This document shows positions 18,478 to 27,239 of a DNA stretch of 64,000 nt, one piece after another. A model generated the notes under the pieces. That model had not been told where the DNA came from. It searched no databases and was given only the letters and a program-made list of their open reading frames with translations. Made by a program: the position numbers and the translations under genes. Source of the stretch: Paraburkholderia sp. BL23I1N1 (lineage in GTDB: Bacteria; Pseudomonadota; Gammaproteobacteria; Burkholderiales; Burkholderiaceae); assembly GCF_003610295.1 (NCBI RefSeq), contig NZ_RAPV01000001.1, forward strand, positions 2,604,001 through 2,668,000. Direction: 5' to 3'. Numbering within the stretch: the first letter of the stretch is position 1; the number at the start of each line of letters is the position of its first letter.

Positions 18478-19011
18478 TGCAATCCACTACGGCTCTGTCG
18501 AGGGAGGTTATCGCCTGCTTTGCACCCAGTGTTTCAATGCCGAAGTCGCAAAGCGCAGCGGCGTGACCGACTTCGAAAACGTGCGGCTGGAACCCATCCG
18601 GATGATCGATTGTAGCGGCGCCGCGCATCAGTTCCATTTCCAGATGCGTTTGCTGGCCACCATGCTCGTCCTTGATGCCTTCGAGATTCAGGACGGATTC
18701 CGCGCCGGGGTTATGAATTCCGGATCATCGGCAAACCGGAAGATGACGTGCTGGCCCTGCTTGGCCGCCTCGTTGAAAAAATGAGGCGCGCATTGGCAGT
18801 CAAGTATCTGGCAATCAACGGCAGCCAGTTTCAGATCCGTGACCAAACCGAGCGGGGACTTATTTCATCCGATCCGGCAGGGCCCGGCGAAGTTCCGGTC
18901 GTGGTCGTGGATGGCAGGGAAATCGGCTGGGACGACTTCGGGCGAATGCTCGCTGCCTTTGAAGGCTGGCAATTCAGGCTCGAGATCAGGGACCTCGCCG
19001 ATGACGTTTGA
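18428..19011 (+). pseudogene. Cys-rich conserved protein with one frameshift
   Basis: The N-terminal half (18428 on) has a CxxC-type knuckle, CEQCAQP ... LLCTQCFN. It continues to FEIQDGFRAG near 18708. The correct continuation, YEFRIIGKPEDDVLALLGRL, then VDGREIGWDDFGRMLAAFEGW, is in the next frame and ends at 19011. One extra base in GCCGGGGTTATGAA (about 18703-18712) explains the break. The family resembles the DUF7713 group (name from memory). It could be a real inactivation or a sequencing error. Confidence 0.65.
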
Positions 19012-19350
19012 TCCCCGGAATTTCTCGCGGCGGTAGAACTGAAAAATTATGCTGCTATCAATGGCCCGAGCCGATTTTCGCAGGAATTTTGCTTTCATTG
19101 GCCGAACCTGCGTCGGTGCACGCGCGAGATCTGTGACACGAGCGGTTGCAGCGCCAAGGACCGGCGCCTACATGTAGTGAACCGCTCCGGGATCATCGAG
19201 GCTATTTCGGTCGAGTTGATGCCGGCGCGCGCTCTGCGGTCGGTATATCGCGGTTCAACATAGACATGAAGCTGACCATCACGTCGTGACCTGCTCACCG
19301 CCAGACCGCGAGTGATCGATTCGCCTGGCGTGCTCTGATCCCTCGCCACT
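19012..19350 (+). other. intergenic stretch without a supported gene
   Basis: I see no coherent coding frame, RNA or repeat here. It ends in the promoter of the toxin-antitoxin operon. Confidence 0.4.
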
Positions 19351-19380
19351 TTTGTGCTATTATTGTGCACAAATTGTGCA
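19351..19380. promoter_or_regulatory. autoregulatory operator of the RES/Xre operon
   Basis: Three TTGTGC half-sites occur in 30 bp. The central one forms the perfect 10-bp palindrome TTGTGCACAA at 19363-19372. It lies 14-43 bp before the antitoxin ATG, the normal place for repression by an Xre antitoxin. Confidence 0.5.
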
Positions 19381-19393
19381 TGGAGCCTCCGTG

Positions 19394-19798
19394 ATGAGCC
19401 CCGAGACCGTCCTACGGCCGAACGTCGGCGTTAGCTTTGAACAGTTTATGGCGTCGCTGCGCGATCCAGACAGCGCTGCGCCAATCGTGTCTGCCCGTCG
19501 CTTTGGCGAGGCTCTTCATATTGACCTGCAAACGCTCGCCCTGCAGGCGCACGTGCATCGCAATACGCTGAGCCGTCAGCCTGCCTCGGAGAGCGTCCAG
19601 CGGTTTTTGCGGGAAGCACTTCGCGTTATCCGGGCGGCGACCGATATCTCGGGTGACGTCAACCAGGCGCTTTTCTGGTATCGAAACGAGCCATTGGCTG
19701 TTTTTGATTACAAGACAGCAGAACAGCTGGTATCCGCCGGCCGCACCGACGACCTGCTTCGCTACGTTTCATCGTTCGAGGCAGGCGCGGCAGGATGA
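19394..19798 (+). CDS. Xre/MbcA/ParS-type antitoxin
   Basis: I chose ATG 19394; an upstream in-frame ATG at 19352 lies inside the operator. The 134-residue product has an N-terminal HTH (FGEALHIDLQTLALQAHVHR, NTLSR). The C-terminal MbcA/ParS/Xre antitoxin domain contains the typical 'ALFWYRNEPLAVFDYKTAEQLV' pattern, with the final 'G..ddLLRYV'. It overlaps the RES toxin gene by 4 bp (ATGA). It should neutralise the toxin and repress its own promoter. Confidence 0.9.
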   Translation: MSPETVLRPNVGVSFEQFMASLRDPDSAAPIVSARRFGEALHIDLQTLALQAHVHRNTLSRQPASESVQRFLREALRVIRAATDISGDVNQALFWYRNEPLAVFDYKTAEQLVSAGRTDDLLRYVSSFEAGAAG

Positions 19799-20322
19799 TT
19801 CTGAAAAGCTTCTCCGAAGTGACGGCATATCGTATGCACGTGCCGAAGTGGGCGGTTGCACCGACAAGCGGCGCCGGCGCCGGACGGCATGGCGGTCGCG
19901 CTAACCGCATTGGGCTTAACGCCTTGTATCTCGCGCTCGACGTCAACACCGCCGTGCTGGAGTATCAGCAGGTTTCTCCGTTAATGCCTCCTGGCACGCT
20001 CGTCAGTTATCGAATGACGCTTGATCCGGTCGTGGATTTCACCAGCGGGTATCAAAGTGGCATCTGGTCTGAGATGTGGGAGGATTTTTATTGTGACTGG
20101 CGCGCTTGCTGGTTTAACCAGCGCATCGAACCGCCGAGCTGGATAATCGGTGACGAAGTAATTGCAGCTGGCGGAAAGGGAATCCTGTTTCGGTCACGCC
20201 TGTCACCGGATGGCGTAAATCTTGTCCTGTACGTGGATGAGCTCGGACCCGACGATCAGCTCGCAGTATATGACCCGCAGACCATGCTTCCGCGAGACCA
20301 ATCGTCCTGGAGACAGAAATGA
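19795..20322 (+). CDS. RES-domain toxin (NAD+-depleting family)
   Basis: The 175-residue product carries the conserved R-E-S residue pattern: an early Arg (AYRMHVPKWA), then GRANRIGLNALYLALDVNTAVLEY with the Glu, then GGKGILFRSRL with a Ser. RES toxins such as MbcT are ADP-ribosyltransferase-fold enzymes that destroy NAD+. It is the second gene of the pair after its antitoxin. Both look intact. The following 140 bp carry no recognisable gene before an IS6 element. Confidence 0.9.
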   Translation: MILKSFSEVTAYRMHVPKWAVAPTSGAGAGRHGGRANRIGLNALYLALDVNTAVLEYQQVSPLMPPGTLVSYRMTLDPVVDFTSGYQSGIWSEMWEDFYCDWRACWFNQRIEPPSWIIGDEVIAAGGKGILFRSRLSPDGVNLVLYVDELGPDDQLAVYDPQTMLPRDQSSWRQK

Positions 20323-20462
20323 GGTGCAGCGCAAGCTGGCGAGCCTACATGTTGCCGCCAAAAACAGGCGATTTAATAGCAAGGATTACAAATCAATATC
20401 GATCTTCCCCCTCCGCGAGGCATTGCGCAACGAAGGAATTGGCCAATGTGGGCGCTCATCGG

Positions 20463-21281
20463 GGTTCTGTCGCGGTAAGGCGATTTGGGCGAACGATATC
20501 GATATGATAAGGATTGCTTACATCGCCAACGAGTAGAATTGCCGGGCGGCCGATGGCTTGAGTTTGCGTGCGTCTTTCATCTGCCCTTTGGCGATCATAT
20601 GCATGAGTTCGATGCCACTCAACAAGATGCGGGCACAACGAAAATCATGGAATCCCAACATGGGCCGGGTACGGCGCTTGATCGCCCGATGGTCTTGTTC
20701 CACGATATTGTTCAGATACTTGGCCTGGCGGATCTTGATGGGCGTCTCACGCTCAGTATTCACGGCATGTAGCCCGGCCAGATTGGCACCGCTCCTGTCG
20801 ATGGTTACGGTTTCAGGGGCGCCATTCTGATCGATGGCCTTCTCGAAGTACCGTCGGCCCGCCTGCTTGTCCCGCTTGGCTCGCAGCAGGAAGTCAACTG
20901 TGTTGCCGGCCTTGTCGACGGCGCGGTAGAGATACTTCCATGTGCCACGGACCTTCACATAGGTTTCGTCCATCCGCCAGCTCTTGCCGACCGGGCGCTT
21001 GCAGCGACGGAACGCCTTTTCAAGCACCGGCAGAAGCTTGATGGACCAGCGGTGCACGGTCGAATGATCGACCGCGATCCCCCGTTCGGCCATCATTTCC
21101 TCAAGATTGCGCAAGCTGAGCGGGTAGGCCACGTACCAACGCACGCACACCAACATTATCTCGAGCGGATAGTGCAACCGCTTCAGCACTTTGGCTACCG
21201 TCGGACTCAGCGCTTTCATTGTCGTTCACGTCATTCCGTAAGGTCCCGCAGCATACCAGCCTCCGCTATTGCAACAGAACC
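20463..21281 (-). mobile_element. second IS6-family insertion sequence
   Basis: Terminal repeats begin GGTTCTGTCGCGGTA at 20463 and, on the other strand, GGTTCTGTTGCAATA at 21281. They share the first 8 bases and several later ones. The 819-bp element contains one intact transposase. It differs from the IS6 copies at 924 and 6464. The 8-bp flanks do not match each other, and the right flank enters a truncated gene. Confidence 0.8.
20518..21219 (-). CDS. IS6-family DDE transposase
   Basis: The 233-aa product has the first Asp in SWRMDETYVKVRGTWKYLYRA, the second in TVTIDRSGANLAGL, and the Glu in YLNNIVEQDHRAIKRR. These are the complete DDE triad, with family-normal length. The N-terminus (YPLSLRNLEEMMAERGI) is the DNA-binding part. 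It appears functional. Confidence 0.9.
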   Translation of the reverse strand: MKALSPTVAKVLKRLHYPLEIMLVCVRWYVAYPLSLRNLEEMMAERGIAVDHSTVHRWSIKLLPVLEKAFRRCKRPVGKSWRMDETYVKVRGTWKYLYRAVDKAGNTVDFLLRAKRDKQAGRRYFEKAIDQNGAPETVTIDRSGANLAGLHAVNTERETPIKIRQAKYLNNIVEQDHRAIKRRTRPMLGFHDFRCARILLSGIELMHMIAKGQMKDARKLKPSAARQFYSLAM

Positions 21282-21965
21282 GAGGCGCAAGCCCTCGTCG
21301 ACGCAACACAGCGACAGGTTGATAAAGCTCAGGCTCAAATGATGCAGGCCGAGGTGGACCTGAATCAGGTGCAACGTGCGCTGTCCGCCTCGCAGATTCC
21401 TGGTGACAAGATGCAGCAATGGGATCTGTCGAAGCTGGAACGCGAGACGTTGCATCGCGCCGCCCCCTACGATTTTCCGGAGCTGTTCGAGGCGCGGCGC
21501 GACGTTTTCATCGCGGCAATGAAGCTCCATCAGGCTTTCGTCGTGGCGGCCTGGAAACCGCTTTCCGGCAGCCTCAGCGCGTTCGTAAACCTACTGCAGG
21601 GCAACCTCAACGTCACTCAGATCACGAAAGGACCGATTCATCTCTGGGACGCGTTTTTTCTGGTGGTGCCTGTAGTCTCCACGACCTTCGCACTGTGCGC
21701 GAAACGCGGCTTTGAACCGCAAGTCGTGCAGGAAGCGCAGCAAGCTTCCACGCTCATCGGACTGACTGCAACCGGCCTCGGTATTGCCCTCGTGCCGGCG
21801 ACTTTACAAGCCATCGCCGTTCCGGGTGTTGTCTTCCGGACACTCGACGAACCCGACACCACCACCACGCTGTATATCGCGCATCGTTACGGCGACGCCA
21901 ATGCACGAGCGACCCAATTCGTGAGCCTGGCATTAGGCAGTGCGAAGACTACGCAAGCAGATTGA
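21282..21965 (+). pseudogene. chimeric ORF: helicase-like C-terminus fused to LysR C-terminus
   Basis: The first part, from the IS6 edge to about 21690, reads AQMMQAEVDLNQVQRALSAS, then FRK...LWDAFFLVVPVVSTTFA. This resembles the middle of AAA/SF1-helicase-like proteins of mobile DNA. Without a stop the frame changes to CAKRGFEPQVVQEAQQAST, then LIGLTATGLGIALVPATLQA, the effector-domain end of a LysR regulator, ending at 21965. Neither domain has its own start, so this is a fusion of two gene fragments. Confidence 0.65.
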
Positions 21966-22132
21966 ACAACTGGCAGGCCGTCCGTTAATCCGTGGAAATT
22001 CGCACGTGCACAGAAGACATGCGCGAACCGGACATGTTGTCCGCACTGTCGGGAATCGCATCCCTCTTAGTACTGCAGCCGTAGATCTTTTACCATACCA
22101 ATAAATATTTAGTATAACTATTTAATCAAGTT

Positions 22133-22430
22133 ATGCTTTCGACTGCAAAGGCGTGGGAGCACGAACTAGAGGCGCTGCACCAGCGGCTCGGAGAACTGTT
22201 CGGGTGTCCCGAGCCCCGACAGCGCTCGCTCGCGTACCTGAAGGGCCTGTTGGGCACGGTCGAACGTAAGAACGGCTGGCAGGTTGCCGAATGGATCGGC
22301 GAAGCGACACCCGACAGCGTGCAGCACCTGTTGGAGCGGGCACAGTGGGATGCCGATGCCGCCCGCGATGTACTACGGGAGTTATGTTGTTGAACAACTG
22401 GGCGAACGTGACGCGGTGCTCATCGTGGAC
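22133..22430 (+). pseudogene. IS701-family transposase, N-terminal fragment with frameshift
   Basis: WEHELEALHQRLGELFGCPE, then YLKGLLGTVERKNGWQVAEW and TPDSVQHLLERAQWDADAAR are the typical IS701 N-terminus. The frame stops at 22393, but the expected sequence continues one frame over as SYVVEQLGERDAVLIVDD. Similarity ends just after the first catalytic Asp, where a TetR fragment begins. Confidence 0.7.
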
Positions 22431-22439
22431 GATGACCGG

Positions 22440-22784
22440 TCGTGCCCTACACAAATTTCGCGGCATCAGCGGCACTGCTCGGCCGGGTCGATCTCACCGG
22501 GGAAGACTTTCTATGATCCGCTGGCGAACGCATTCGTCGACGCCATGCAGCGTGCGTTGCCCGAATGCTCGCGCGACCAGATCATCTGGGAATACGAATA
22601 CGCGCTAGGCGCGCTGCTCATGACGATTGCCGATAGACGGGTCGAACGATTGTCCAGGCACGGCGCAAAGTCGGGAGACCCATCGCAGGGCGGACCACTC
22701 ATCGACTTTCTGAGTGCGGGATTTGTCGCCATGAATCGACGTCGCGCAGCTTCCGACCGCCGCGCGTCTGCCACCCGATCATGA
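22440..22784 (+). pseudogene. TetR-family regulator, C-terminal fragment with frameshift
   Basis: The sequence reads VPYTNFAASAALLGRVDLTG EDF in one frame. It continues one base out of phase as YDPLANAFVDAMQRALPEC, then EYEYALGALLMTIADRRVERL to 22784. This is the ligand-binding half of a TetR regulator without its HTH. It is joined to the IS701 fragment, another deletion joint. Confidence 0.5.
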
Positions 22785-22870
22785 AGATAGGACTGCGCCA
22801 CTCGCCGATGTCCAACAGACGTCACGGATAGAATGACATTGTCTATTCCATTGGACTACCAGGGGCGCAT

Positions 22871-23773
22871 ATGCTAGATCTCAATGACTTCCGTTATTTC
22901 GTCCGCATCGTGGAATGTGGAGGCCTCACCGCCGCAAGCCGCAATCTTGACGTTCCGAAGTCCACGGTAAGTCATCGTCTGCAGCAGCTCGAGGCCTCGC
23001 TAGGGGTCCGTTTGTTGAACCGGACATCAAGAAGTCTGAGCATGACGGATGCGGGCGACCTGTTCTATCGTCACGCGGTCGCCACGCTGGAACGGGCGGA
23101 ACTTGCCGAAAGTGCCGTCCGCGAACGGCTCGCCGAACCGAGCGGAACGATTCGCTTCACCACCGCAGTGGCGACCTCCCTGTTTGCCATGCGGCACATA
23201 CTGCCCGACTTCATCAGACGTTATCCGAAGATCAATGTCATCCAGCACGTCAGTGACGACCAGGTCGATATTGTCGGCGGCAGCTATGATCTTGCGCTAC
23301 GTGCTCACACCGGGCCGCTATCGGACTCGACGCTGGTGCAGCGTAGTCTGGCGCCTGCTCCATGGCACCTTTTCGCCGCGCCGGGGTATCTCCAGCGCCG
23401 TGGCGTGCCGCTTACGACTGACGACCTCGCAGGACACGAAACGCTGGTGATGCTCAGACACGGCAATCCGCTCGCGTGGAAGCTGAAGCATGCAACGCAG
23501 GGAGAAGTCGTCGTGCCGCTCAAGCCCCGTCTGGCTGGCAACGACATCGTCACGCTCAAACAGGCTGCGGAGGACGCCCTCGGTATCGTCGCGCTGCCCA
23601 ACTACGTTTGCAGCGACGCCGTGCGCTCGGGGGCCCTCGAACGGATCCTCCCCGACTGGCTCGCCGGTGAGGCCACGATCACAGCGGTCATTCCGTTTCG
23701 CAACGGCATGCTGCCATCGGTGCGCGCATTCCTCGATTTCCTGGCCGAGCGAATTCCAAAAGTCGTTTGCTGA
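22871..23773 (+). CDS. LysR-family transcriptional regulator
   Basis: The 300-residue product has a standard N-terminal HTH (LTAASRNLDVPKSTVSHRLQ, then QLEASLGVRLLNRTSRS) and a periplasmic-binding-like effector domain at about 90-295. It lies 153 bp before the GMC oxidoreductase gene in the same direction. That is unusual for LysR/target pairs, but it suggests control of the alcohol/aldehyde oxidation genes. Confidence 0.88.
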   Translation: MLDLNDFRYFVRIVECGGLTAASRNLDVPKSTVSHRLQQLEASLGVRLLNRTSRSLSMTDAGDLFYRHAVATLERAELAESAVRERLAEPSGTIRFTTAVATSLFAMRHILPDFIRRYPKINVIQHVSDDQVDIVGGSYDLALRAHTGPLSDSTLVQRSLAPAPWHLFAAPGYLQRRGVPLTTDDLAGHETLVMLRHGNPLAWKLKHATQGEVVVPLKPRLAGNDIVTLKQAAEDALGIVALPNYVCSDAVRSGALERILPDWLAGEATITAVIPFRNGMLPSVRAFLDFLAERIPKVVC

Positions 23774-23926
23774 CCGGGGTTGTCCACTGAGTTGGACATA
23801 GCTTCCAATCTATCCGGCTTGTTGAACCTTCGATCCGGGGCCATCCTGCATGCACAGCCGGTCGATAACGCCCGGCTAACTTTCCGGGCGCCATCGTGCG
23901 TCGGAAATATGTCCAGGAGAACGACA

Positions 23927-25531
23927 ATGAAGATGTCCAGACGTGAGGTTCTCGTCGCCGGAGCCGCTGCGGCGATGACGGCAATCACAGGTCTCAAGGC
24001 TGCGGCAAGCGTACAGACCGGGAAGACCGGAAAAGCATTCGACGTGGTGATCGTAGGTGGCGGATCAGCCGGTGCGGTGCTGGCCGCCCGCTTGAGCGCC
24101 GACCGCAAGCGCAACGTACTGCTGCTGGAAGCGGGGCCGAATTTTGCCCCCGACAGCTATCCGCCGGTGCTCAGGAACGCGAACATCGTCGCCGGTTCGC
24201 CCGCCTACGACTGGCACTACCACACCGAGGATGCCGCACGGCTTGGCCACGATATTCCAGTACCGCGTGGCCGCGTGGTCGGCGGCAGTTCGGCGGTGAA
24301 CGCCGCCGTTGCGATGCGCGCCCGGCCCGCTGATTTTGCGCGCTGGACCCAACGCGGCATCGAAGGGTGGACGTGGAACGACGTGTTACCTGCCTTCAAG
24401 GCGATGGAAAACACCCCTTCCGGCGAGGACGCGTGGCACGGACGCAACGGGCCGTTCCCGATTCGTCAGCAGACAGGCGCGGAAGACACGCCCTCGATGC
24501 GCGCCTTCGTCGAAGGCGCGCAGGCACAGGGACTGAAGCACGTATCGGATCTCAATGGCCCGGATCCGCGCGGCGTTGGCTTCTATACGCTGAATGTCAT
24601 CGACGGCGTGCGGATCAACACGGGCATGGCCTATCTGACCGCCGCCGTGCGGGCTCGCCCGAATCTGACGATCCGCGGCGAAGCCGAAGTCAACAATGTC
24701 GTGATTCAGCGCAAGCGCGCCGTCGGCGTGAACCTGGTCGATGGCGAGTTCATTGCTGCAGGTGAAGTCATTCTTGCCTCAGGCGCGTTCGGCAGTCCCG
24801 CGATCCTGATGCGCTCCGGCATCGGTCCTGCCCGGCACCTGGCGGACCTGGGCATCACAACCGTTGCTGACCTCCCCGTCGGCAACCGGCTTCAGGACCA
24901 TCCGTTCTTCTACAATGTCTATGCGCTCAAGCGCGAAGCCAATGCGATGACGCCCGCTTCGGGCGCGATCGTCTGGACAGGTTCGCAGAGCGCCGGCCCC
25001 AACGAGCTCGACCTGCAGATTTCGGGGACGCACCTGATCGATCCGAAGGTCAGTCCAACCGGTGGCGCAATTGTCCTCGCGTGCGCGGTGACACTGCCAA
25101 AGTCGCTAGGGCAGTTGCGCCTCGCAAGCCGGGATCCGCGCGCGGCACCACAGATTCACTACAATTTCTTCGACGACCCAAACGATCTCGACCGGCTGGT
25201 GGAGGCGGTAAAACTATCAAGGAACATCGGTCGCACCGCGCCGTTCTCGGATCTGATCGATCATGAAATGGCGCCCGGTGCTGCCGTTGACGATGCCACG
25301 CTACGTGCAAACATCGTTGCGAACGTCGCGGCGTACCTCCATCCGACCTCTACTGTACCCATGGGAAGCGCCTCCGATCCGACTGCGGTGGTGGATGCAT
25401 GGGGCAAGGTACGCGATATCGACTCGCTTCGCGTGGTCGATGCGTCGATCATGCCGGAGATCCCCTCCGCCCCGACCAACGTGACAACCATCATGATGGC
25501 AGAGCGTATCGCGGCAAAACTCTCCGCCTGA
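23927..25531 (+). CDS. GMC-family alcohol oxidoreductase (choline-dehydrogenase-like), Tat-exported
   Basis: Start ATG 23927 has AGGAGA 7 bp upstream; the longer open frame lacks this. The 534-aa product begins with a twin-arginine leader (MKMSRREVLVAGAAAAMTAI), so periplasmic export is likely. The FAD motif is VVIVGGGSAGAVLAARLS. GMC signatures are GRVVGGSSAVNAAVAMR and GAFGSPAILMRSGIGP. The C-terminal catalytic His region reads YLHPTSTVPMG, then DASIMPEIPSAPTN. It oxidises alcohols to aldehydes. With the aldehyde dehydrogenase next to it, an aryl alcohol is a reasonable substrate guess. Confidence 0.85.
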   Translation: MKMSRREVLVAGAAAAMTAITGLKAAASVQTGKTGKAFDVVIVGGGSAGAVLAARLSADRKRNVLLLEAGPNFAPDSYPPVLRNANIVAGSPAYDWHYHTEDAARLGHDIPVPRGRVVGGSSAVNAAVAMRARPADFARWTQRGIEGWTWNDVLPAFKAMENTPSGEDAWHGRNGPFPIRQQTGAEDTPSMRAFVEGAQAQGLKHVSDLNGPDPRGVGFYTLNVIDGVRINTGMAYLTAAVRARPNLTIRGEAEVNNVVIQRKRAVGVNLVDGEFIAAGEVILASGAFGSPAILMRSGIGPARHLADLGITTVADLPVGNRLQDHPFFYNVYALKREANAMTPASGAIVWTGSQSAGPNELDLQISGTHLIDPKVSPTGGAIVLACAVTLPKSLGQLRLASRDPRAAPQIHYNFFDDPNDLDRLVEAVKLSRNIGRTAPFSDLIDHEMAPGAAVDDATLRANIVANVAAYLHPTSTVPMGSASDPTAVVDAWGKVRDIDSLRVVDASIMPEIPSAPTNVTTIMMAERIAAKLSA

Positions 25532-25689
25532 ACTCGCACTGCCGCGACAGGCGGGATCGCGACAGTGGACGACATGAAAAGCCGACAAGAGTGAGGATTC
25601 GTTTTTCAAACCATTCTATTAGCACTTCGCTAGTTAATTAGCATTCCAAATCACTTTGAAATTAACTATCGCTCTCTGGAGAATATTCA

Positions 25690-27162
25690 ATGAACAGCAC
25701 GACATTACTTACGCCTGCAGACACATGGGATGGCAGGATCTACAGCAACGGATGGAAGCATCCGGGCCTCGGTAGCGAAGAGGTGACCGAAAAAGCCACC
25801 GGCGCGAAGCTCGGCACGATCGGCATCGCCTCCGCTGAGGACATCGTTGCCGCCGCAGCTTCGGCACGCGAAGCGCAGAAGGCCTGGGCCAAACTGGCCG
25901 GGCCTCAGCGCGGGGACGTCCTTCGGGAAGCGGCACGTCTGGTGTTGGCGCACGCCGACGAACTGACGGAACAGTTGATCCGCGAAACCGGCTCGATTCG
26001 CGCCAAGGCGCACTGGGAAGTGAAGGTCACGGCTCGCGAGCTTCTCGAAGCGGCCGCGCTGGGCAGCCAGCCTCTGGGCATCCTGACCCAGACCATGGAG
26101 CCCGGGTTTCAGAGCATCGCGCGTCGCATTCCGCTCGGCGTGGTCGGCATCATCACCCCCTGGAATTCGCCGTTCATCCTGGGCGTGCGGGCAATCGGCC
26201 CGGCGCTGGCAATGGGTAACGCCGTGCTGCTCAAGCCAGACGTGCAGTCCGCGATTATCGGTGGCGTGGCCTTTGCCCGTGTGCTCGAGGAGGCGGGACT
26301 GCCCAAAGGCCTGTTCCACGTCCTGCCGGGTGCGGCAGAGACTGGCGCCGCACTGGTGAAGGAACCGCTCATCAACATGATCAGCTTTACCGGCTCCAGC
26401 CGCGTCGGCCGCGAGGTCGGCTCGGTCGCCAGCGGACAGCTCAAGCGCGTTTCGCTGGAACTGGGTGGCAACAATCCCTTCATCGTGTTGAACGATGCCG
26501 ACATCGAGACCGCAGCGAGCGCCGGCGCCTGGGGTTCCTTCTTCCACCAGGGCCAGATCTGTCTCACCACCGGCCGCCATCTCGTCCACGAGGACATCGC
26601 CGAAGCCTACGTGGAGGCCCTCGTGAGAAAGGCCAAGGCTCTCGTCGTCGGCAATCCCGTCGACGACAAGGTCCAGGTCGGGCCGATCATCAGCGAACGC
26701 CAGGCCGCCAATGTCGAGCGGATCATTTCGCAGACCGTCGCCAAGGGTGCAAAGCTGCTCACCGGCGGTTCGCGCAAGGGGCTGTTCGTGGAGCCGACCG
26801 TTATCGCTGGCGTGACGCCCGGCATGACGGCCTTCGAAGAGGAAATCTTCGGGCCAGTAGCGGCGATCACAACCTTCCGCACCGACGAGGAGGCTATCTC
26901 CCTGGCCAATGCAACCGAATATGGGCTGTCGGCGGCTGTGGTGTCACCTAACCTCGCCCGCGCGCAACGCATCGCCGATGCGCTGCACTCCGGCGTGATT
27001 CACATCAACGACCAGACCGTCGTGCATGGCATCTACGGTCCCATTGGCGGTGTTGGCATTTCCGGCAACGGTTTCGGTCACGGCGCGTCGAGCAACGCGG
27101 ACCAGTTCACCGAGTGGCAATGGATCACGGTGCACGCTCAACTTCCCGCCTATCCGTTCTGA
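25690..27162 (+). CDS. NAD(P)-dependent aldehyde dehydrogenase, benzaldehyde type
   Basis: The 490-aa product has cofactor motif TPWNSPF (157-163), FTGSSRVGREV (233-243), catalytic Glu257 in [10 protein letters not shown] and nucleophile Cys291 in HQGQICLTTGRH. The nearest relatives I recall are benzaldehyde/vanillin dehydrogenases. The AT-rich leader 25610-25680 probably holds its own promoter. A damaged paralogue is at 52493. It would oxidise the product of the GMC enzyme to an aromatic acid. Confidence 0.88.
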   Translation: MNSTTLLTPADTWDGRIYSNGWKHPGLGSEEVTEKATGAKLGTIGIASAEDIVAAAASAREAQKAWAKLAGPQRGDVLREAARLVLAHADELTEQLIRETGSIRAKAHWEVKVTARELLEAAALGSQPLGILTQTMEPGFQSIARRIPLGVVGIITPWNSPFILGVRAIGPALAMGNAVLLKPDVQSAIIGGVAFARVLEEAGLPKGLFHVLPGAAETGAALVKEPLINMISFTGSSRVGREVGSVASGQLKRVSLELGGNNPFIVLNDADIETAASAGAWGSFFHQGQICLTTGRHLVHEDIAEAYVEALVRKAKALVVGNPVDDKVQVGPIISERQAANVERIISQTVAKGAKLLTGGSRKGLFVEPTVIAGVTPGMTAFEEEIFGPVAAITTFRTDEEAISLANATEYGLSAAVVSPNLARAQRIADALHSGVIHINDQTVVHGIYGPIGGVGISGNGFGHGASSNADQFTEWQWITVHAQLPAYPF

Positions 27163-27239
27163 ACCACGGCAGCGGAGCAGCCACCTCCCCGGTTGCTCCG
27201 CGAGCCACCTGATCACTATCTACGCATACGGAGCATAAG

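Noticed and set aside
19394..20322. Phage repressor and DNA-binding pair
   Set aside because: The gene order, the 4-bp overlap, the MbcA-type C-terminus and the RES residue pattern fit a toxin-antitoxin pair better.
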